From positions 45,476-109,475 of the forward strand of contig NZ_JAFNME010000008.1 in NCBI RefSeq assembly GCF_017368815.1: DNA of 64,000 bases. The letters are read 5' to 3'. The first letter of the stretch is position 1; each line of letters starts with the position of its first letter. Of this stretch, positions 1 to 8,417 are shown one piece after another. The translations under genes were made by a program, and so were the position numbers. Source of the DNA: Comamonas denitrificans. GTDB lineage: Bacteria; Pseudomonadota; Gammaproteobacteria; Burkholderiales; Burkholderiaceae_C. A model generated the notes under the pieces. It was not told the origin of the DNA. It saw only the letters and a list, made by a program, of their open reading frames with translations, and did no database searches.

Positions 1-1
1 C

Positions 2-1549
2 GATCAACTCAAAACCCAACTGGCCGCCTACCTGGAGCGCGTGACCCAGCCTTTCGAGCTGGTGGCCTCCCTGGACGAGAGCGAGACCTCGGCGCAAATG
101 CGCGAGCTGCTCACCACCATCCAAAGCCTGCGCAGCGACAAAATCACCCTGCGCGAAGATGGCAACGACGCGCGCAAACCCTCGTTCACCCTGCAGCGCC
201 AAGGAAGTAATAGCAGTCTGCGCTTTGCTGGCTTACCTTTGGGCCATGAATTCACCTCGCTGGTGCTGGCCCTGCTGTGGACGGGTGGCCACCCACCCAA
301 AGAAGAGCAAGACCTGCTCGACCAAATCAAAGCCATCGAAGGCGACTTTAACTTCGAGGTTTACATGAGCCTGGGCTGCCACAACTGCCCGGACGTGGTG
401 CAGGCGCTGTCGCTCATGGCCATCCTGAACCCCCACATCAAAACCACCGTCATCGAAGGCGGTGCCTTCCGCCAAGAGGTGGAAGCCCGCGAAATCATGG
501 CCGTGCCCATGGTGTACCTCAATGGCGAGGTGTTTGGCGCGGGCCGCATGCAGCTGGGCGAAATCGTCGCCAAGCTGGACACCGGCGCGGCCAAACGCGA
601 AGCGGCCAAACTGTCGGCCAAAGAGGCATTTGAAGTGCTCATCATCGGCGGCGGCCCCGCAGGTGCGGCCGCAGCTATCTACACCGCGCGCAAAGGCATT
701 CGCACCGGCATCGCCGCCGAGCGCATCGGCGGCCAGGTGAACGACACGCTGGACATTGAAAACTACATCTCGGTCAATAAAACCGAAGGCCCAAAATTTT
801 CCGCCGCACTGGAATCGCACATTGGCGACTACGACATTGACGTGATGCGCCTGCAACGCGCCGCCAAGCTGATTCCGGCCACCGAAAAAGGCGGCCTGAT
901 CACCGTCGAGCTGGAAAACGGCGGCCGCCTACAAGCCAAAAGCGTGGTGCTGTCCACCGGCGCGCGCTGGCGCAATATGAACGTGCCCGGCGAAGACCAG
1001 TACCGCACCAAAGGCGTGGCCTACTGCCCCAGCTGCGACGGCCCCCTGTTCAAGGGCAAGCGCGTGGCGGTCATTGGCGGGGGCAACTCGGGTGTGGAAG
1101 CGGCGATTGACCTGGCCGGTGTGGTCGAGCACGTCACCGTGTTCGAATTCATGCCCGAGCTCAAGGCCGATGCCGTACTGCAGAAAAAGCTGACCAGCCT
1201 GCCCAACGTCACCATCATCAAAAATGCCCAAACCACCGAGGTGCTGGGCGACGGCAGCAAAGTCACGGGCCTGAGCTACAAAGACCGCAGCAATGACGAA
1301 GTCAAGCAGGTGCAGCTTGAAGGCATTTTTGTGCAAATTGGCCTGCTGCCCAACACCGATTGGCTCAAAGACACGCTGGAGCTGAACAAGATGGGCGAAA
1401 TCGTCATTGATGCCAAAGGCCAGACCAGCGTGCCCGGCGTGTTTGCCGCTGGCGACTGCACCAACGTGCCGTACAAACAAATCATTGTGGCGGCCGGTGC
1501 CGGCGCAGTCGCAGGCCTGTCGGCCTTTGAGCACCTGATTCGCCACTAA
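2..1549 (+). CDS. ahpF: Alkyl hydroperoxide reductase subunit F (5' end outside window)
   Basis: FAD- and NADPH-dependent disulfide reductase that recycles the peroxiredoxin AhpC in the cytoplasm. The frame is open from base 2, and the residues before the first possible start (GTG at 41) look like normal AhpF N-terminus, so the true start lies before the window. The N-terminal thioredoxin-like part carries a CHNC redox pair (bases 377-388). A GGGPAG FAD-binding motif follows near base 650, the catalytic CPSC pair is at 1025-1036, and a GGGNSG NADPH motif lies near 1075. The C-terminal [12 protein letters not shown] segment is typical of the family. Both redox pairs are present, so the enzyme should be functional. 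ahpC is probably just upstream, outside the window. Confidence 0.96.
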   Translation, partial: DQLKTQLAAYLERVTQPFELVASLDESETSAQMRELLTTIQSLRSDKITLREDGNDARKPSFTLQRQGSNSSLRFAGLPLGHEFTSLVLALLWTGGHPPKEEQDLLDQIKAIEGDFNFEVYMSLGCHNCPDVVQALSLMAILNPHIKTTVIEGGAFRQEVEAREIMAVPMVYLNGEVFGAGRMQLGEIVAKLDTGAAKREAAKLSAKEAFEVLIIGGGPAGAAAAIYTARKGIRTGIAAERIGGQVNDTLDIENYISVNKTEGPKFSAALESHIGDYDIDVMRLQRAAKLIPATEKGGLITVELENGGRLQAKSVVLSTGARWRNMNVPGEDQYRTKGVAYCPSCDGPLFKGKRVAVIGGGNSGVEAAIDLAGVVEHVTVFEFMPELKADAVLQKKLTSLPNVTIIKNAQTTEVLGDGSKVTGLSYKDRSNDEVKQVQLEGIFVQIGLLPNTDWLKDTLELNKMGEIVIDAKGQTSVPGVFAAGDCTNVPYKQIIVAAGAGAVAGLSAFEHLIRH

Positions 1550-1586
1550 GCACGTTCTAAGCACGGCCTGAACAAGGCCGCCCAGA

Positions 1587-1618
1587 GGATGGCTGCGCTG
1601 GGCAGCCATCCTTTTTTT
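1587..1618 (+). terminator. Intrinsic terminator after ahpF
   Basis: A perfect 10-bp stem (GGATGGCTGC / GCAGCCATCC) with a 5-base loop is followed by seven T residues. It lies 37 bases after the ahpF stop codon. Confidence 0.93.
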
Positions 1619-1712
1619 ATAGCTTGCACCGCTTATAAAACATCATTTTTTAGATGAATACGCTCAAAAATTGATTATTTATCAGCGGCTGATGCTTATA
1701 AAAAAATAGCAA
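1613..1712. repeat. Dispersed AT-rich palindrome, copy A
   Basis: About 100 bases that fold into a long imperfect hairpin with ends around TATAGCTTGCACCGCTTAT and TTTATCAGCGGCTGATGCTTAT. The 11-mer TTTATCAGCGG (1678-1688) recurs in copy D at 17351-17361. It sits directly 3' of the ahpF terminator. Related elements lie after other genes in this window. Confidence 0.55.
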
Positions 1713-1716
1713 AAAA

Positions 1717-1750
1717 AAAAGCCCCAAGTTATTTTTTACTTGGGGCTTTT
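1717..1750 (-). terminator. Terminator of the tRNA-Glu/tRNA-Asp unit
   Basis: The stem is AAAAGCCCCAAGT / ACTTGGGGCTTTT with an 8-base loop. Read on the minus strand it lies 10 bases after the tRNA-Asp 3' end and is followed by a long T run. It is symmetrical, so it could also stop plus-strand transcripts. Confidence 0.88.
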
Positions 1751-1759
1751 GACTGTTTT

Positions 1760-1836
1760 TGGCGGAGCGGACGGGACTCGAACCCGCGACCCCCGGCGTG
1801 ACAGGCCGGTATTCTAACCAACTGAACTACCGCTCC
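1760..1836 (-). tRNA. tRNA-Asp (GTC)
   Basis: A 77-nt cloverleaf with acceptor GGAGCGG/CCGCTCC, GTC in the anticodon loop, a GGTTCGAGTCC T-arm and an encoded CCA end. It lies 2 bases from tRNA-Glu and is probably co-transcribed with it. Confidence 0.97.
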
Positions 1837-1838
1837 TT

Positions 1839-1914
1839 TGGCGACCCTACGGGGATTCGAACCCCGGTACTCACCGTGAAAGGGTGATGTCCTAGGCCTC
1901 TAGACGATAGGGTC
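1839..1914 (-). tRNA. tRNA-Glu (TTC)
   Basis: A 76-nt cloverleaf with acceptor GACCCTA/TAGGGTC, anticodon TTC within CCTTTCACGG, T-arm GGTTCGAATCC and an encoded CCA. It is the first gene of the two-tRNA minus-strand unit. Confidence 0.97.
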
Positions 1915-1997
1915 AAAACCTAGAAAGAAGAAAAAATCGTACAGAGCTTTTCTTCTTGAGTGAAGCCAGTGATTATAGCCAAAATTTTTATCTGTTT

Positions 1998-2018
1998 AAA
2001 AAAAAGCCACCCTATGGC
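1998..2018 (-). terminator. Terminator of the LysE-family gene
   Basis: On the minus strand, GCCA-TAGGG-TGGC is followed by eight T residues and overlaps the stop codon of the upstream gene. The stem is short (4-5 bp), so the call is moderate. Confidence 0.55.
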
Positions 2019-2662
2019 CCACGCTGCAAGCTCACCAAACGCACAGCCAAACCAATCAGCACCAAGCCAGTGGCACGGTTCAGCCAGCGCTGCGCCCGGG
2101 CCGAGCCTTGCAGCAAACTGCCAAACCAGCCGCTGAACAAGGCAATCGCCGCAAAGACCAAAAAGGTGGCCAGCATGAACACCCCGCCCAGCACCACAAT
2201 TTGTCCCCCCACAGGGCCCAGGCGGGCATCGGCAAACTGGGGCAGCAGCGCCAAAAAGAAAATCAGCACTTTGGGATTGGTGGCATTCATGACGACACCA
2301 CGCCCAACCATTTTGAGCGCTTCGTGCCCGGCCAGCGGTGGATGCCGCCCTGTCTGCGCCGTGCTGCTAACCCGCACCGGAGCCCGCAGCGCCCCCCAGG
2401 CCAGGTAGAACAAGTAGGCCGCCCCCAGCAGTTTTAAGGCCGTAAACGCCGCAGGCGATGCCGCCACCAAGGCCGCCAGCCCCAAAGCCACTGCGATGGT
2501 GTGGCCCAAAATGCCAATGCACAAGCCCACCACCACGGCCAGGCCTACACGCCAGCCGCGCTGGGCCGATTGCACAAGGACAAAAAGGTTGTCTGGCCCA
2601 GGGCTGAGTGCCAGCACCACACAGAGTCCAAAAAATGCCATGAGCACTTGCAAGCTGGGCAT
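2012..2662 (-). CDS. LysE/RhtB-family amino-acid exporter
   Basis: Inner-membrane exporter of the LysE/RhtB family, 216 aa, a typical length. The N-terminal half holds the family signature LALSPGPDN near residues 18-26, followed by the usual hydrophobic helices with a small-residue-rich stretch. Family members export lysine, threonine, homoserine or related amino acids. The substrate here cannot be told from sequence. The ATG at 2662 is preferred; a TTG two codons upstream (2668) is the alternative. No strong ribosome site is visible for either. The gene stands alone between the tRNAs and the folE region. Confidence 0.9.
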   Translation of the reverse strand: MPSLQVLMAFFGLCVVLALSPGPDNLFVLVQSAQRGWRVGLAVVVGLCIGILGHTIAVALGLAALVAASPAAFTALKLLGAAYLFYLAWGALRAPVRVSSTAQTGRHPPLAGHEALKMVGRGVVMNATNPKVLIFFLALLPQFADARLGPVGGQIVVLGGVFMLATFLVFAAIALFSGWFGSLLQGSARAQRWLNRATGLVLIGLAVRLVSLQRGP

Positions 2663-2682
2663 GGTCAATCCGCGGTGAACGC

Positions 2683-2922
2683 TTAGCGCTGGGGTGCCAA
2701 CGGGGCACGGGCGCTGCAGCGGGGGTTGTTAAAAGGAGGGCCGCGCCGCTGCCAGCCTTGGCTGGGCATGAATTGGGCGCAAACGCGCACATCGCTATCG
2801 AGTCGGCTGTGCCACCAGTACCACGGCGCTGGGGCTGCTTGGCTGGCGCGGGGCTGCAGGGAAAGGGTTAAAAGGATTAAAAAGATTAAAAGGGTGCCCA
2901 CCCATACAAGCGATATGCGCAC
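2683..2922 (-). CDS. Small secreted protein downstream of folE
   Basis: A 79-aa protein with a clear N-terminal signal or anchor segment (residues 1-29, ending in ASQA). The short mature part is rich in Trp, Arg and Pro and has two cysteines (one in the VCAQ segment, one in the NPRC segment) that could pair in the periplasm. It starts 19 bases after the folE stop on the same strand, so it is probably the second gene of a folE transcript. No function is recognised. Its reality is inferred from the signal peptide and operon-like placement. Confidence 0.6.
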   Translation of the reverse strand: MRISLVWVGTLLIFLILLTLSLQPRASQAAPAPWYWWHSRLDSDVRVCAQFMPSQGWQRRGPPFNNPRCSARAPLAPQR

Positions 2923-2940
2923 TGGGCACTCCCCGGTCCG

Positions 2941-3675
2941 TTAAACATTGCGGCCTGGAATGAGGGCCAAGAACTCGCGCCGCAAGTTGGCATCGCGCAG
3001 AAAAGCACCGCGCATGACGGAGTTGAGCATCTTGCTGTCCATCTCGCGTACGCCGCGCCAGGACATGCAAAAGTGAGAGCACTCCATGACCACAGCCAAA
3101 CCATCTGGTCGGGTTTTTTCCATGATGGTGTCGGCCAGTTGGACGATGGCCTCTTCCTGGATTTGCGGGCGGCCCATGATCCAATCGACCAGGCGGGCGT
3201 ACTTGGACAGGCCAATCACATTCGATTGCTTGTTCGGCAGCACCCCCACCCACAGCTTGCCAATCACCGGGCACAGGTGATGGCTGCAAGCGCTGCGCAC
3301 CGTGATGGGGCCAACAATCATCAGCTCATTCAAATACTCGGCATTGGGAAATTCGGTGAGGGCGGGCGCATGGGTGTAGCGGCCTTTAAAGACCTCTTTG
3401 ACATACATCTTGGCCACGCGCCGGGCGGTGTCCTGGGTGTTGTGGTCATTGACTGTGTCAATCACCAAACTGTCGAGTACGCCCTGCATTTTTTCTGCCA
3501 CTTCATCCAGCAGCTGCTCAAGTTCGTGGGGGTTCAGAAAAGCGGCAATATTGTCATTGGCATGAAAGCGCTGGCCAGCGTCTTGCAAGCGCTGGCGAAT
3601 GATGGTGGAAATGGGCGTACCCTCTGCCGTAGCAGCGGGCACCGAGGCGGATGAAGAGGCCAAATCGGTAAACAT
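2941..3675 (-). CDS. folE: GTP cyclohydrolase I
   Basis: Converts GTP to 7,8-dihydroneopterin triphosphate, the first step of tetrahydrofolate synthesis, in the cytoplasm as a homodecamer. The 244-aa protein carries the family motif SACSHHLCP at residues 128-136. The zinc ligands correspond to Cys130, His133 and Cys203 (in HFCMSWRG). The N-terminal 20 or so residues are variable and Ser/Ala-rich. A small secreted protein gene follows closely. The zinc ligands are intact, so activity is expected. Confidence 0.97.
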   Translation of the reverse strand: MFTDLASSSASVPAATAEGTPISTIIRQRLQDAGQRFHANDNIAAFLNPHELEQLLDEVAEKMQGVLDSLVIDTVNDHNTQDTARRVAKMYVKEVFKGRYTHAPALTEFPNAEYLNELMIVGPITVRSACSHHLCPVIGKLWVGVLPNKQSNVIGLSKYARLVDWIMGRPQIQEEAIVQLADTIMEKTRPDGLAVVMECSHFCMSWRGVREMDSKMLNSVMRGAFLRDANLRREFLALIPGRNV

Positions 3676-3687
3676 GGGGCAATAGTA

Positions 3688-3780
3688 GCAGCGATTAAGT
3701 CGGTGAAAATTTAAAAGGAAATTCGCGTTTTACGCTTATAGATAAATCGCTAATAGCTATATTAAAAATAGTTATCAAGG
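3688..3780. repeat. Dispersed AT-rich palindrome, copy B (degenerate)
   Basis: An AT-rich stretch containing ACGCTTATAGATAAATCG and CTAATAGCTAT, which resemble one arm of the family. The partner arm (AGCAGCGATTAAG near 3690) is weak. It fills the space between folE and the stop codon of the EEP-family gene, the same 3' position as the other copies. Confidence 0.4.
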
Positions 3781-3781
3781 C

Positions 3782-4555
3782 TTAAAACCGAAATTCGGCA
3801 ATCAAAGGCAAATGGTCGGACATGCGCCACCACACCCTGCCCTGGGGGACGTGCAAGCCCAGCGGAGTCAGCCCGCGCACATACACATGGTCCAGCTGGG
3901 CCAGGGGCAACCGGGCGGGGTAAGTCAGGGTGCTGGCATCTTGGCTCTCAAACTCGTACAGCCCATAGCTGGCCAGCATGCGTTTGAGTTGGCTACCCCA
4001 ATCGTTGAAGTCCCCGGCCACGACCAAAGGTGCTCCGGGGGGTATTTCCCGCTCAATAAAGCGCTGCAGCTGCTGTATTTGGCGCACCCGGCTGCCTGGA
4101 ATCAACCCCAAATGCACAACGATGGCATGCACCGGGCGGCCTTGAAACATCACCTCCACATGCAGCAGGCCGCGCTGCTCAAAACGGTGGTCGGACATGT
4201 CTTCATGCTGGTGGGTAATCACCGGCCAGCGCGTCAGCAGCGCATTGCCATGCTCGCCGTGGCGGGTAAAAGCATTGGTTTGGTACACCGCACGGTAGCC
4301 CTCAGGGGCCAGAAAATCGGCCTGCGGCACATCAGGCCAGCGCCGAAAGTACTCGGCTTCGCGCCGATTCATCTTGCGCACCTCTTGCAGGCAGACAATA
4401 TCAGCGTCCATTTGCTCCACGGCCAACCCCAGGTTGTGAATTTCCAGGCGGCGCGTCGGCCCCAGTCCTTGCACCCCTTTGTGGATGTTGTAGGTGGCAA
4501 CGCGCAGCAGCTGCGGTGCGGGCGGCTCTCGGTGGGGATTGGTGGGGACGGTCAT
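3782..4555 (-). CDS. Endonuclease/exonuclease/phosphatase (EEP) family hydrolase
   Basis: A 257-aa metal-dependent phosphohydrolase of the DNase I/exonuclease III/sphingomyelinase fold. Visible motifs in order are VATYNIHKG (Asn ligand), CLQEVR (catalytic Glu), VVHLGL, GDFNDW (Asp/Asn) and SDHLPL (Asp-His) near the C-terminus. All catalytic positions are present. No signal peptide is seen, so it is probably cytoplasmic. In related bacteria such proteins often neighbour phospholipid enzymes, but no such gene is adjacent here. The substrate is unknown. Confidence 0.88.
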   Translation of the reverse strand: MTVPTNPHREPPAPQLLRVATYNIHKGVQGLGPTRRLEIHNLGLAVEQMDADIVCLQEVRKMNRREAEYFRRWPDVPQADFLAPEGYRAVYQTNAFTRHGEHGNALLTRWPVITHQHEDMSDHRFEQRGLLHVEVMFQGRPVHAIVVHLGLIPGSRVRQIQQLQRFIEREIPPGAPLVVAGDFNDWGSQLKRMLASYGLYEFESQDASTLTYPARLPLAQLDHVYVRGLTPLGLHVPQGRVWWRMSDHLPLIAEFRF

Positions 4556-4842
4556 GGTGGGAAAAGTCCTGGTGGTCTACATGGGCCACAGCCGGCACAA
4601 GGGGCTTGGCCCAATAGCACGGCTTTCTATCAATAGCATATGTCGCATCGGTCGGTAGATTCAAGGGTCGGTCGGTGCGGAAAAACAATTTCCCGATCCC
4701 AGCATCCCAGTTCCTTGAAAAAAAGAAACAAGCCAAGGAATGCGAATGCATCTTGCTTCATAATCAAGCACCTGCACCAATTCCGGTGCTGCGACCCGTG
4801 TGCCATCTTTTTGCGCCCCTTTGTTTGCTGGATGCTTTGTCT

Positions 4843-5895
4843 ATGAATCCCGTGTCCCTTCGCTCATTTTCCCGCTTGGCGGTGTGCACTGCCTTTGCCG
4901 CTTTTTCCGCTTTGGCAGGTACGGTTGCCAGCGCTGCTGAAGAAATCAATCTGTACACCACGCGCGAACCGGCGCTGATCCAGCCGCTGCTCGATGCGTT
5001 CACGCAAGCACACCAAGGCAGCATCCAAGTCAATACGGTGTTTATCAAAGACGGCCTGCTCGAGCGCGTCAAAGCCGAGGGAGCCCGCTCCCCTGCCGAT
5101 GTGCTGATGACGGTGGACATCGGCAATCTGATCGATCTGGTCGATGGCGGCGTGACCCAGCCGGTGCAGTCGGCCGCCCTGGAAGCGGTCATTCCTGCGC
5201 ACCTGCGCGATGCGCAAGGGCAATGGTTTGCCCTGTCCCTGCGTGACCGGGTGCTGTACGTGGAAAAAGACCTGCCGCTGACCCAATTTACCTACGACGA
5301 TCTGGCCGACCCGAAGTGGAAAGGCAAAGTCTGCCTGCGCTCGGGCCAACACCCGTACAACACCGCGTTGGTGGCCGCCATGATTGCCCACCGGGGCGAG
5401 GCGCAGGCCGAGCAATGGCTGCGTGGCGTGAAAGCCAACCTGGCCCGCAAAGCCGCAGGTGGTGACCGCGATGTGGCGCGCGATATTCTGGGCGGCATTT
5501 GCGACATTGGCCTGGCCAATGCCTACTACGTTGGCCACATGAAAAATGCCGCCGTCGGCACCGATGCCCGCAAATGGGGCGATGGTATCAAAGCCATTCG
5601 CCCCACGTTTGCCCAGACTGGCGGCACACACGTAAACATCTCGGGGGCCGCCGTGGCCAAGCACGCGCCCCATAAAGACAATGCGGTCAAATTGCTTGAA
5701 TACCTGGTGTCCGAACCTGCCCAGGCGCTGTACGCCCGCGCCAACTATGAATACCCGGTGCGGGCCAATGTCGCGCAAGACCCGGTGATGCAGGCGCTGG
5801 GGCCGCTGCAAGTCGATTCTCTGCCCATTGCCGAGATTGCCAAACACCGCAAGCAAGCCAGCCAATTGGTGGACAAAGTTGGCTTTGACCAGTAA
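4843..5895 (+). CDS. fbpA: Ferric-iron-type ABC transporter substrate-binding protein
   Basis: Periplasmic binding protein of the FbpA/FutA class, 350 aa from the ATG at 4843. The open frame runs further upstream, but this ATG gives a proper signal peptide (about residues 1-32, ending VASAAE). The mature N-terminus INLYTTREPALIQPLLDAF is the usual family start. The C-terminal half has the ANYEYPVR segment with adjacent tyrosines, as used for Fe(III) binding in relatives. The permease and ATPase genes follow on the same strand, giving a complete importer. No convincing Fur box was found upstream. Ferric iron as substrate is inferred from family. Confidence 0.9.
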   Translation: MNPVSLRSFSRLAVCTAFAAFSALAGTVASAAEEINLYTTREPALIQPLLDAFTQAHQGSIQVNTVFIKDGLLERVKAEGARSPADVLMTVDIGNLIDLVDGGVTQPVQSAALEAVIPAHLRDAQGQWFALSLRDRVLYVEKDLPLTQFTYDDLADPKWKGKVCLRSGQHPYNTALVAAMIAHRGEAQAEQWLRGVKANLARKAAGGDRDVARDILGGICDIGLANAYYVGHMKNAAVGTDARKWGDGIKAIRPTFAQTGGTHVNISGAAVAKHAPHKDNAVKLLEYLVSEPAQALYARANYEYPVRANVAQDPVMQALGPLQVDSLPIAEIAKHRKQASQLVDKVGFDQ

Positions 5896-5919
5896 GCATC
5901 GCCCAGCCCATTCAACCGT

Positions 5920-7572
5920 ATGCTGCTGCGCATGATGGACGCTGGCCGTGGCCGCTTCGCGCTGGCGGGGGCGATCATCATCGCGGCGCTGGTCGTGTTG
6001 CCCGTGGCCGTGCTGGCCGCACATGCTTGGATGGCCGACGTGGAGCACTGGGCACACTTGGCCCAATTTGTGCTGCCGCAAGCGCTGCGCAATACCGTGC
6101 TGCTGCTGCTGGGCGTGGGGCTGGTGTGCGCCGTGCTGGGCACCGGCAGCGCCTGGCTGGTCACGGCCTATGACTTTCCTGGGCGCGGCGTGCTGGCCTG
6201 GGCGCTGCTGCTGCCGCTGGCCGTGCCCACGTACATCGTCGCTTTTGCTTATCTGGATTTGTTGCACCCCATCGGCCCCATTCAAACGGCCTTGCGCACC
6301 TTGCTGGGCTACGACAGCCCACGCCAATTTCGCCTGCCGGACCTGCGCTCGCTGCAAGGGGCCATCTTCGTGCTGGGCTTTGTGCTCTACCCCTATGTGT
6401 ACCTCACCACCCGGGCGATGTTTTTAACCCAATCGGCCAGCCTGCTGGAAGCAGCGCGCACCCTGGGGGCCAGCCGCTTGCAGGTGTTTCGCGAAGTCGC
6501 CTTGCCCCTGGCCCGCCCGGCCATTGCCGTGGGCATGAGTCTGGCCCTGCTAGAAACGCTCAACGACATCGGAGCCTCTGAATTCCTGGGCGTGCAAACG
6601 CTCACCGTGTCCATTTACACCACCTGGACCACCCGTTCCGACCTGGGCGCGGCAGCGCAAATTGCACTGAGCATGCTGGCCCTGGTACTGGCGCTGATCC
6701 TGCTGGAGCGCCATGGCCGCCGCCGCCAGCGCTTTGCCAATACCCAGCGCATGCGCCCCATGCAGCCCCACCGCCTGCATGGCCTGCCAGCGGCCGGGGC
6801 GCTGGTGCTGGGCGGCTTGCCGGTGGTGCTGGGCTTTGTTTTGCCAACGGCCTATCTGATCAATGAATCGGTCAAACGCCTGAATTTGGTGGGCAGCATC
6901 TCATCGGCCTTGCTCCAGGCACTGGGCAATACCGTGCTGGTGGCCGTCAGTGCCACGGTGCTGACCGTGGCCTGCGGCCTGATGCTGGCCTGGGCCGGGC
7001 GCTCGCTGCGCGAGAGCACACGCCGACTGCTGCCGCGCGCCTGTGTGCGCATGGCCAGCCTGGGCTATGCCGTGCCAGGGACGGTGCTGGCCATCGGCCT
7101 GCTGCCCCCGCTGCTATGGGCCGATCGGGTGCTGGGCCAAGTGCTGCAGTATTCCGGCCTGCTGCTCATGGGCAGCAGCGCCGCACTGGTGCTGGCGTAT
7201 GCCATCCGCTTTCTGGCAATTCCGGCCGGCGGCATTGAGGCCGGGCTGTTGCGCATCCCGCCCTCGCTGGAGCAGGCCTCGCGCCTGCTGGGCGAAAGCT
7301 CAGGGCGCACACTGTGGCGCGTGCACCTGCCGCTGCTCAAACCCGCCCTGGCCGCCAGCGCCTTGCTGGTGTTTGTGGACACCATGAAAGAGCTGCCCGC
7401 CACCTTGCTGCTGCGCCCGCTCAACTTTGAAACCCTGGCCACCTGGTTGTATGCCGAAGCCGCCCGTGGCACCTACGAAGAAGGTGCGGTGGCGGCGCTG
7501 GCCATTGTGCTGACCGGCTTGCTGCCCGTCATCCTGCTGGCCCGCACCCAGGCATCCCGGGGCCACCACTAG
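5920..7572 (+). CDS. fbpB: Ferric-iron-type ABC transporter permease (fused two-domain)
   Basis: A 550-aa inner-membrane permease with two homologous halves, each with about six hydrophobic segments. Each half holds an EAA-type loop that docks the ATPase: EAARTLGASRLQVFREVALPL near residues 180-200, and EQASRLLGESSGRTLWRVHLPLL in the second half. This fused form is normal for the FbpB/SfuB class. It starts 24 bases after the binding-protein gene and is followed 24 bases later by the ATPase gene, so all three are one operon. The start could also be one of two ATGs 12-15 bases downstream. Confidence 0.92.
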   Translation: MLLRMMDAGRGRFALAGAIIIAALVVLPVAVLAAHAWMADVEHWAHLAQFVLPQALRNTVLLLLGVGLVCAVLGTGSAWLVTAYDFPGRGVLAWALLLPLAVPTYIVAFAYLDLLHPIGPIQTALRTLLGYDSPRQFRLPDLRSLQGAIFVLGFVLYPYVYLTTRAMFLTQSASLLEAARTLGASRLQVFREVALPLARPAIAVGMSLALLETLNDIGASEFLGVQTLTVSIYTTWTTRSDLGAAAQIALSMLALVLALILLERHGRRRQRFANTQRMRPMQPHRLHGLPAAGALVLGGLPVVLGFVLPTAYLINESVKRLNLVGSISSALLQALGNTVLVAVSATVLTVACGLMLAWAGRSLRESTRRLLPRACVRMASLGYAVPGTVLAIGLLPPLLWADRVLGQVLQYSGLLLMGSSAALVLAYAIRFLAIPAGGIEAGLLRIPPSLEQASRLLGESSGRTLWRVHLPLLKPALAASALLVFVDTMKELPATLLLRPLNFETLATWLYAEAARGTYEEGAVAALAIVLTGLLPVILLARTQASRGHH

Positions 7573-7596
7573 CTTGACTCTATTTACCCTATTGCC

Positions 7597-8334
7597 ATGC
7601 CCACTTTGCTTGCGCTTGAACACCTGCACCTGGCCTACGACACCGCACGGGGCCTGCGCACCGTCGTCCCAGATTTAAATCTAGAGCTCGAACGCGGACA
7701 AATCGGCTGCCTGCTGGGCGCTTCAGGCTGTGGCAAATCGACCGTGCTGCGGGCCATTGCCGGGTTCGAACCCGTGCGTGACGGGCGCATTGTGCTGGAG
7801 GGGCGGGTGCTGTCCTCGCCGCAGCAACAGGTCGCGCCAGAGCTGCGCCGCGTGGGCATGATGTTTCAGGACTACGCCCTGTTTCCGCACATGACGGTGG
7901 CTGGCAATGTGGGTTTTGGCCTGCGCCGCGCCAGCCCTCAAGAGCGCGCGGCCCGCGTGGGCGAGTTGCTGGAGCTGGTTGGCCTGTCCCACGCCCAGGA
8001 CAGTTATCCGCACGAGCTCTCGGGCGGCCAGCAACAGCGCGTGGCCCTGGCCCGCGCCTTGGCCCCCGCGCCCGAGCTGCTGCTGCTGGACGAACCCTTC
8101 TCCAACCTGGACACCAACACCCGCGAGCACCTGGCACAAGAGGTGCGCCACATTCTGCAGGCCACAGGCCACACGGCGATCTTGGTCACGCACAACCAGG
8201 CCGAAGCCTTGGCGATTGCCGACCACATTGGCAGCCTGTCCGGCGGGCAATTGCAGTACTGGGACAGCCCCAGCGCATTTCGGCAGCGGCTGGGCGAAGA
8301 ACAAAAACAAAAAAAAGAGCTGTTAGCGGCTTAA
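7597..8334 (+). CDS. fbpC: Ferric-iron-type ABC transporter ATPase
   Basis: A 245-aa cytoplasmic ATPase that powers the importer encoded just upstream. It has Walker A GASGCGKST near residue 43, a Q-loop in MMFQDYALFPHMTV, signature LSGGQQQR, Walker B LLLLDEP and an H-loop in ILVTHNQAEA. It is shorter than many FbpC proteins, which carry a C-terminal regulatory domain of about 100 residues. The last codons (KKELLAA) lie inside the left arm of the terminator palindrome that follows. Confidence 0.93.
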   Translation: MPTLLALEHLHLAYDTARGLRTVVPDLNLELERGQIGCLLGASGCGKSTVLRAIAGFEPVRDGRIVLEGRVLSSPQQQVAPELRRVGMMFQDYALFPHMTVAGNVGFGLRRASPQERAARVGELLELVGLSHAQDSYPHELSGGQQQRVALARALAPAPELLLLDEPFSNLDTNTREHLAQEVRHILQATGHTAILVTHNQAEALAIADHIGSLSGGQLQYWDSPSAFRQRLGEEQKQKKELLAA

Positions 8335-8404
8335 TCAACTTGGTTTCAGATTCTTTAAACCCTGAAACCAATACAGATTGTGCGCTAACAGCTCTTTTTT
8401 AAAG
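8309..8404. terminator. Nested palindrome acting as bidirectional terminator (copy F)
   Basis: Outer arms AAAAAAGAGCTGTTAGCG (from 8311) and CGCTAACAGCTCTTTTTT (to 8400) are fully complementary. Inside is a second stem, TTGGTTTCAG / CTGAAACCAA. The element separates the convergent ABC transporter and aspS genes and has T runs on both strands. It matches the dispersed palindrome family seen at other gene ends here. Confidence 0.85.
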
Positions 8405-8417
8405 AGCAAATCGCGGT

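Noticed and set aside
4680..4842. Fur box upstream of the ferric-type ABC operon
   Set aside because: The AT-rich stretch has no convincing match to the 19-base Fur consensus.
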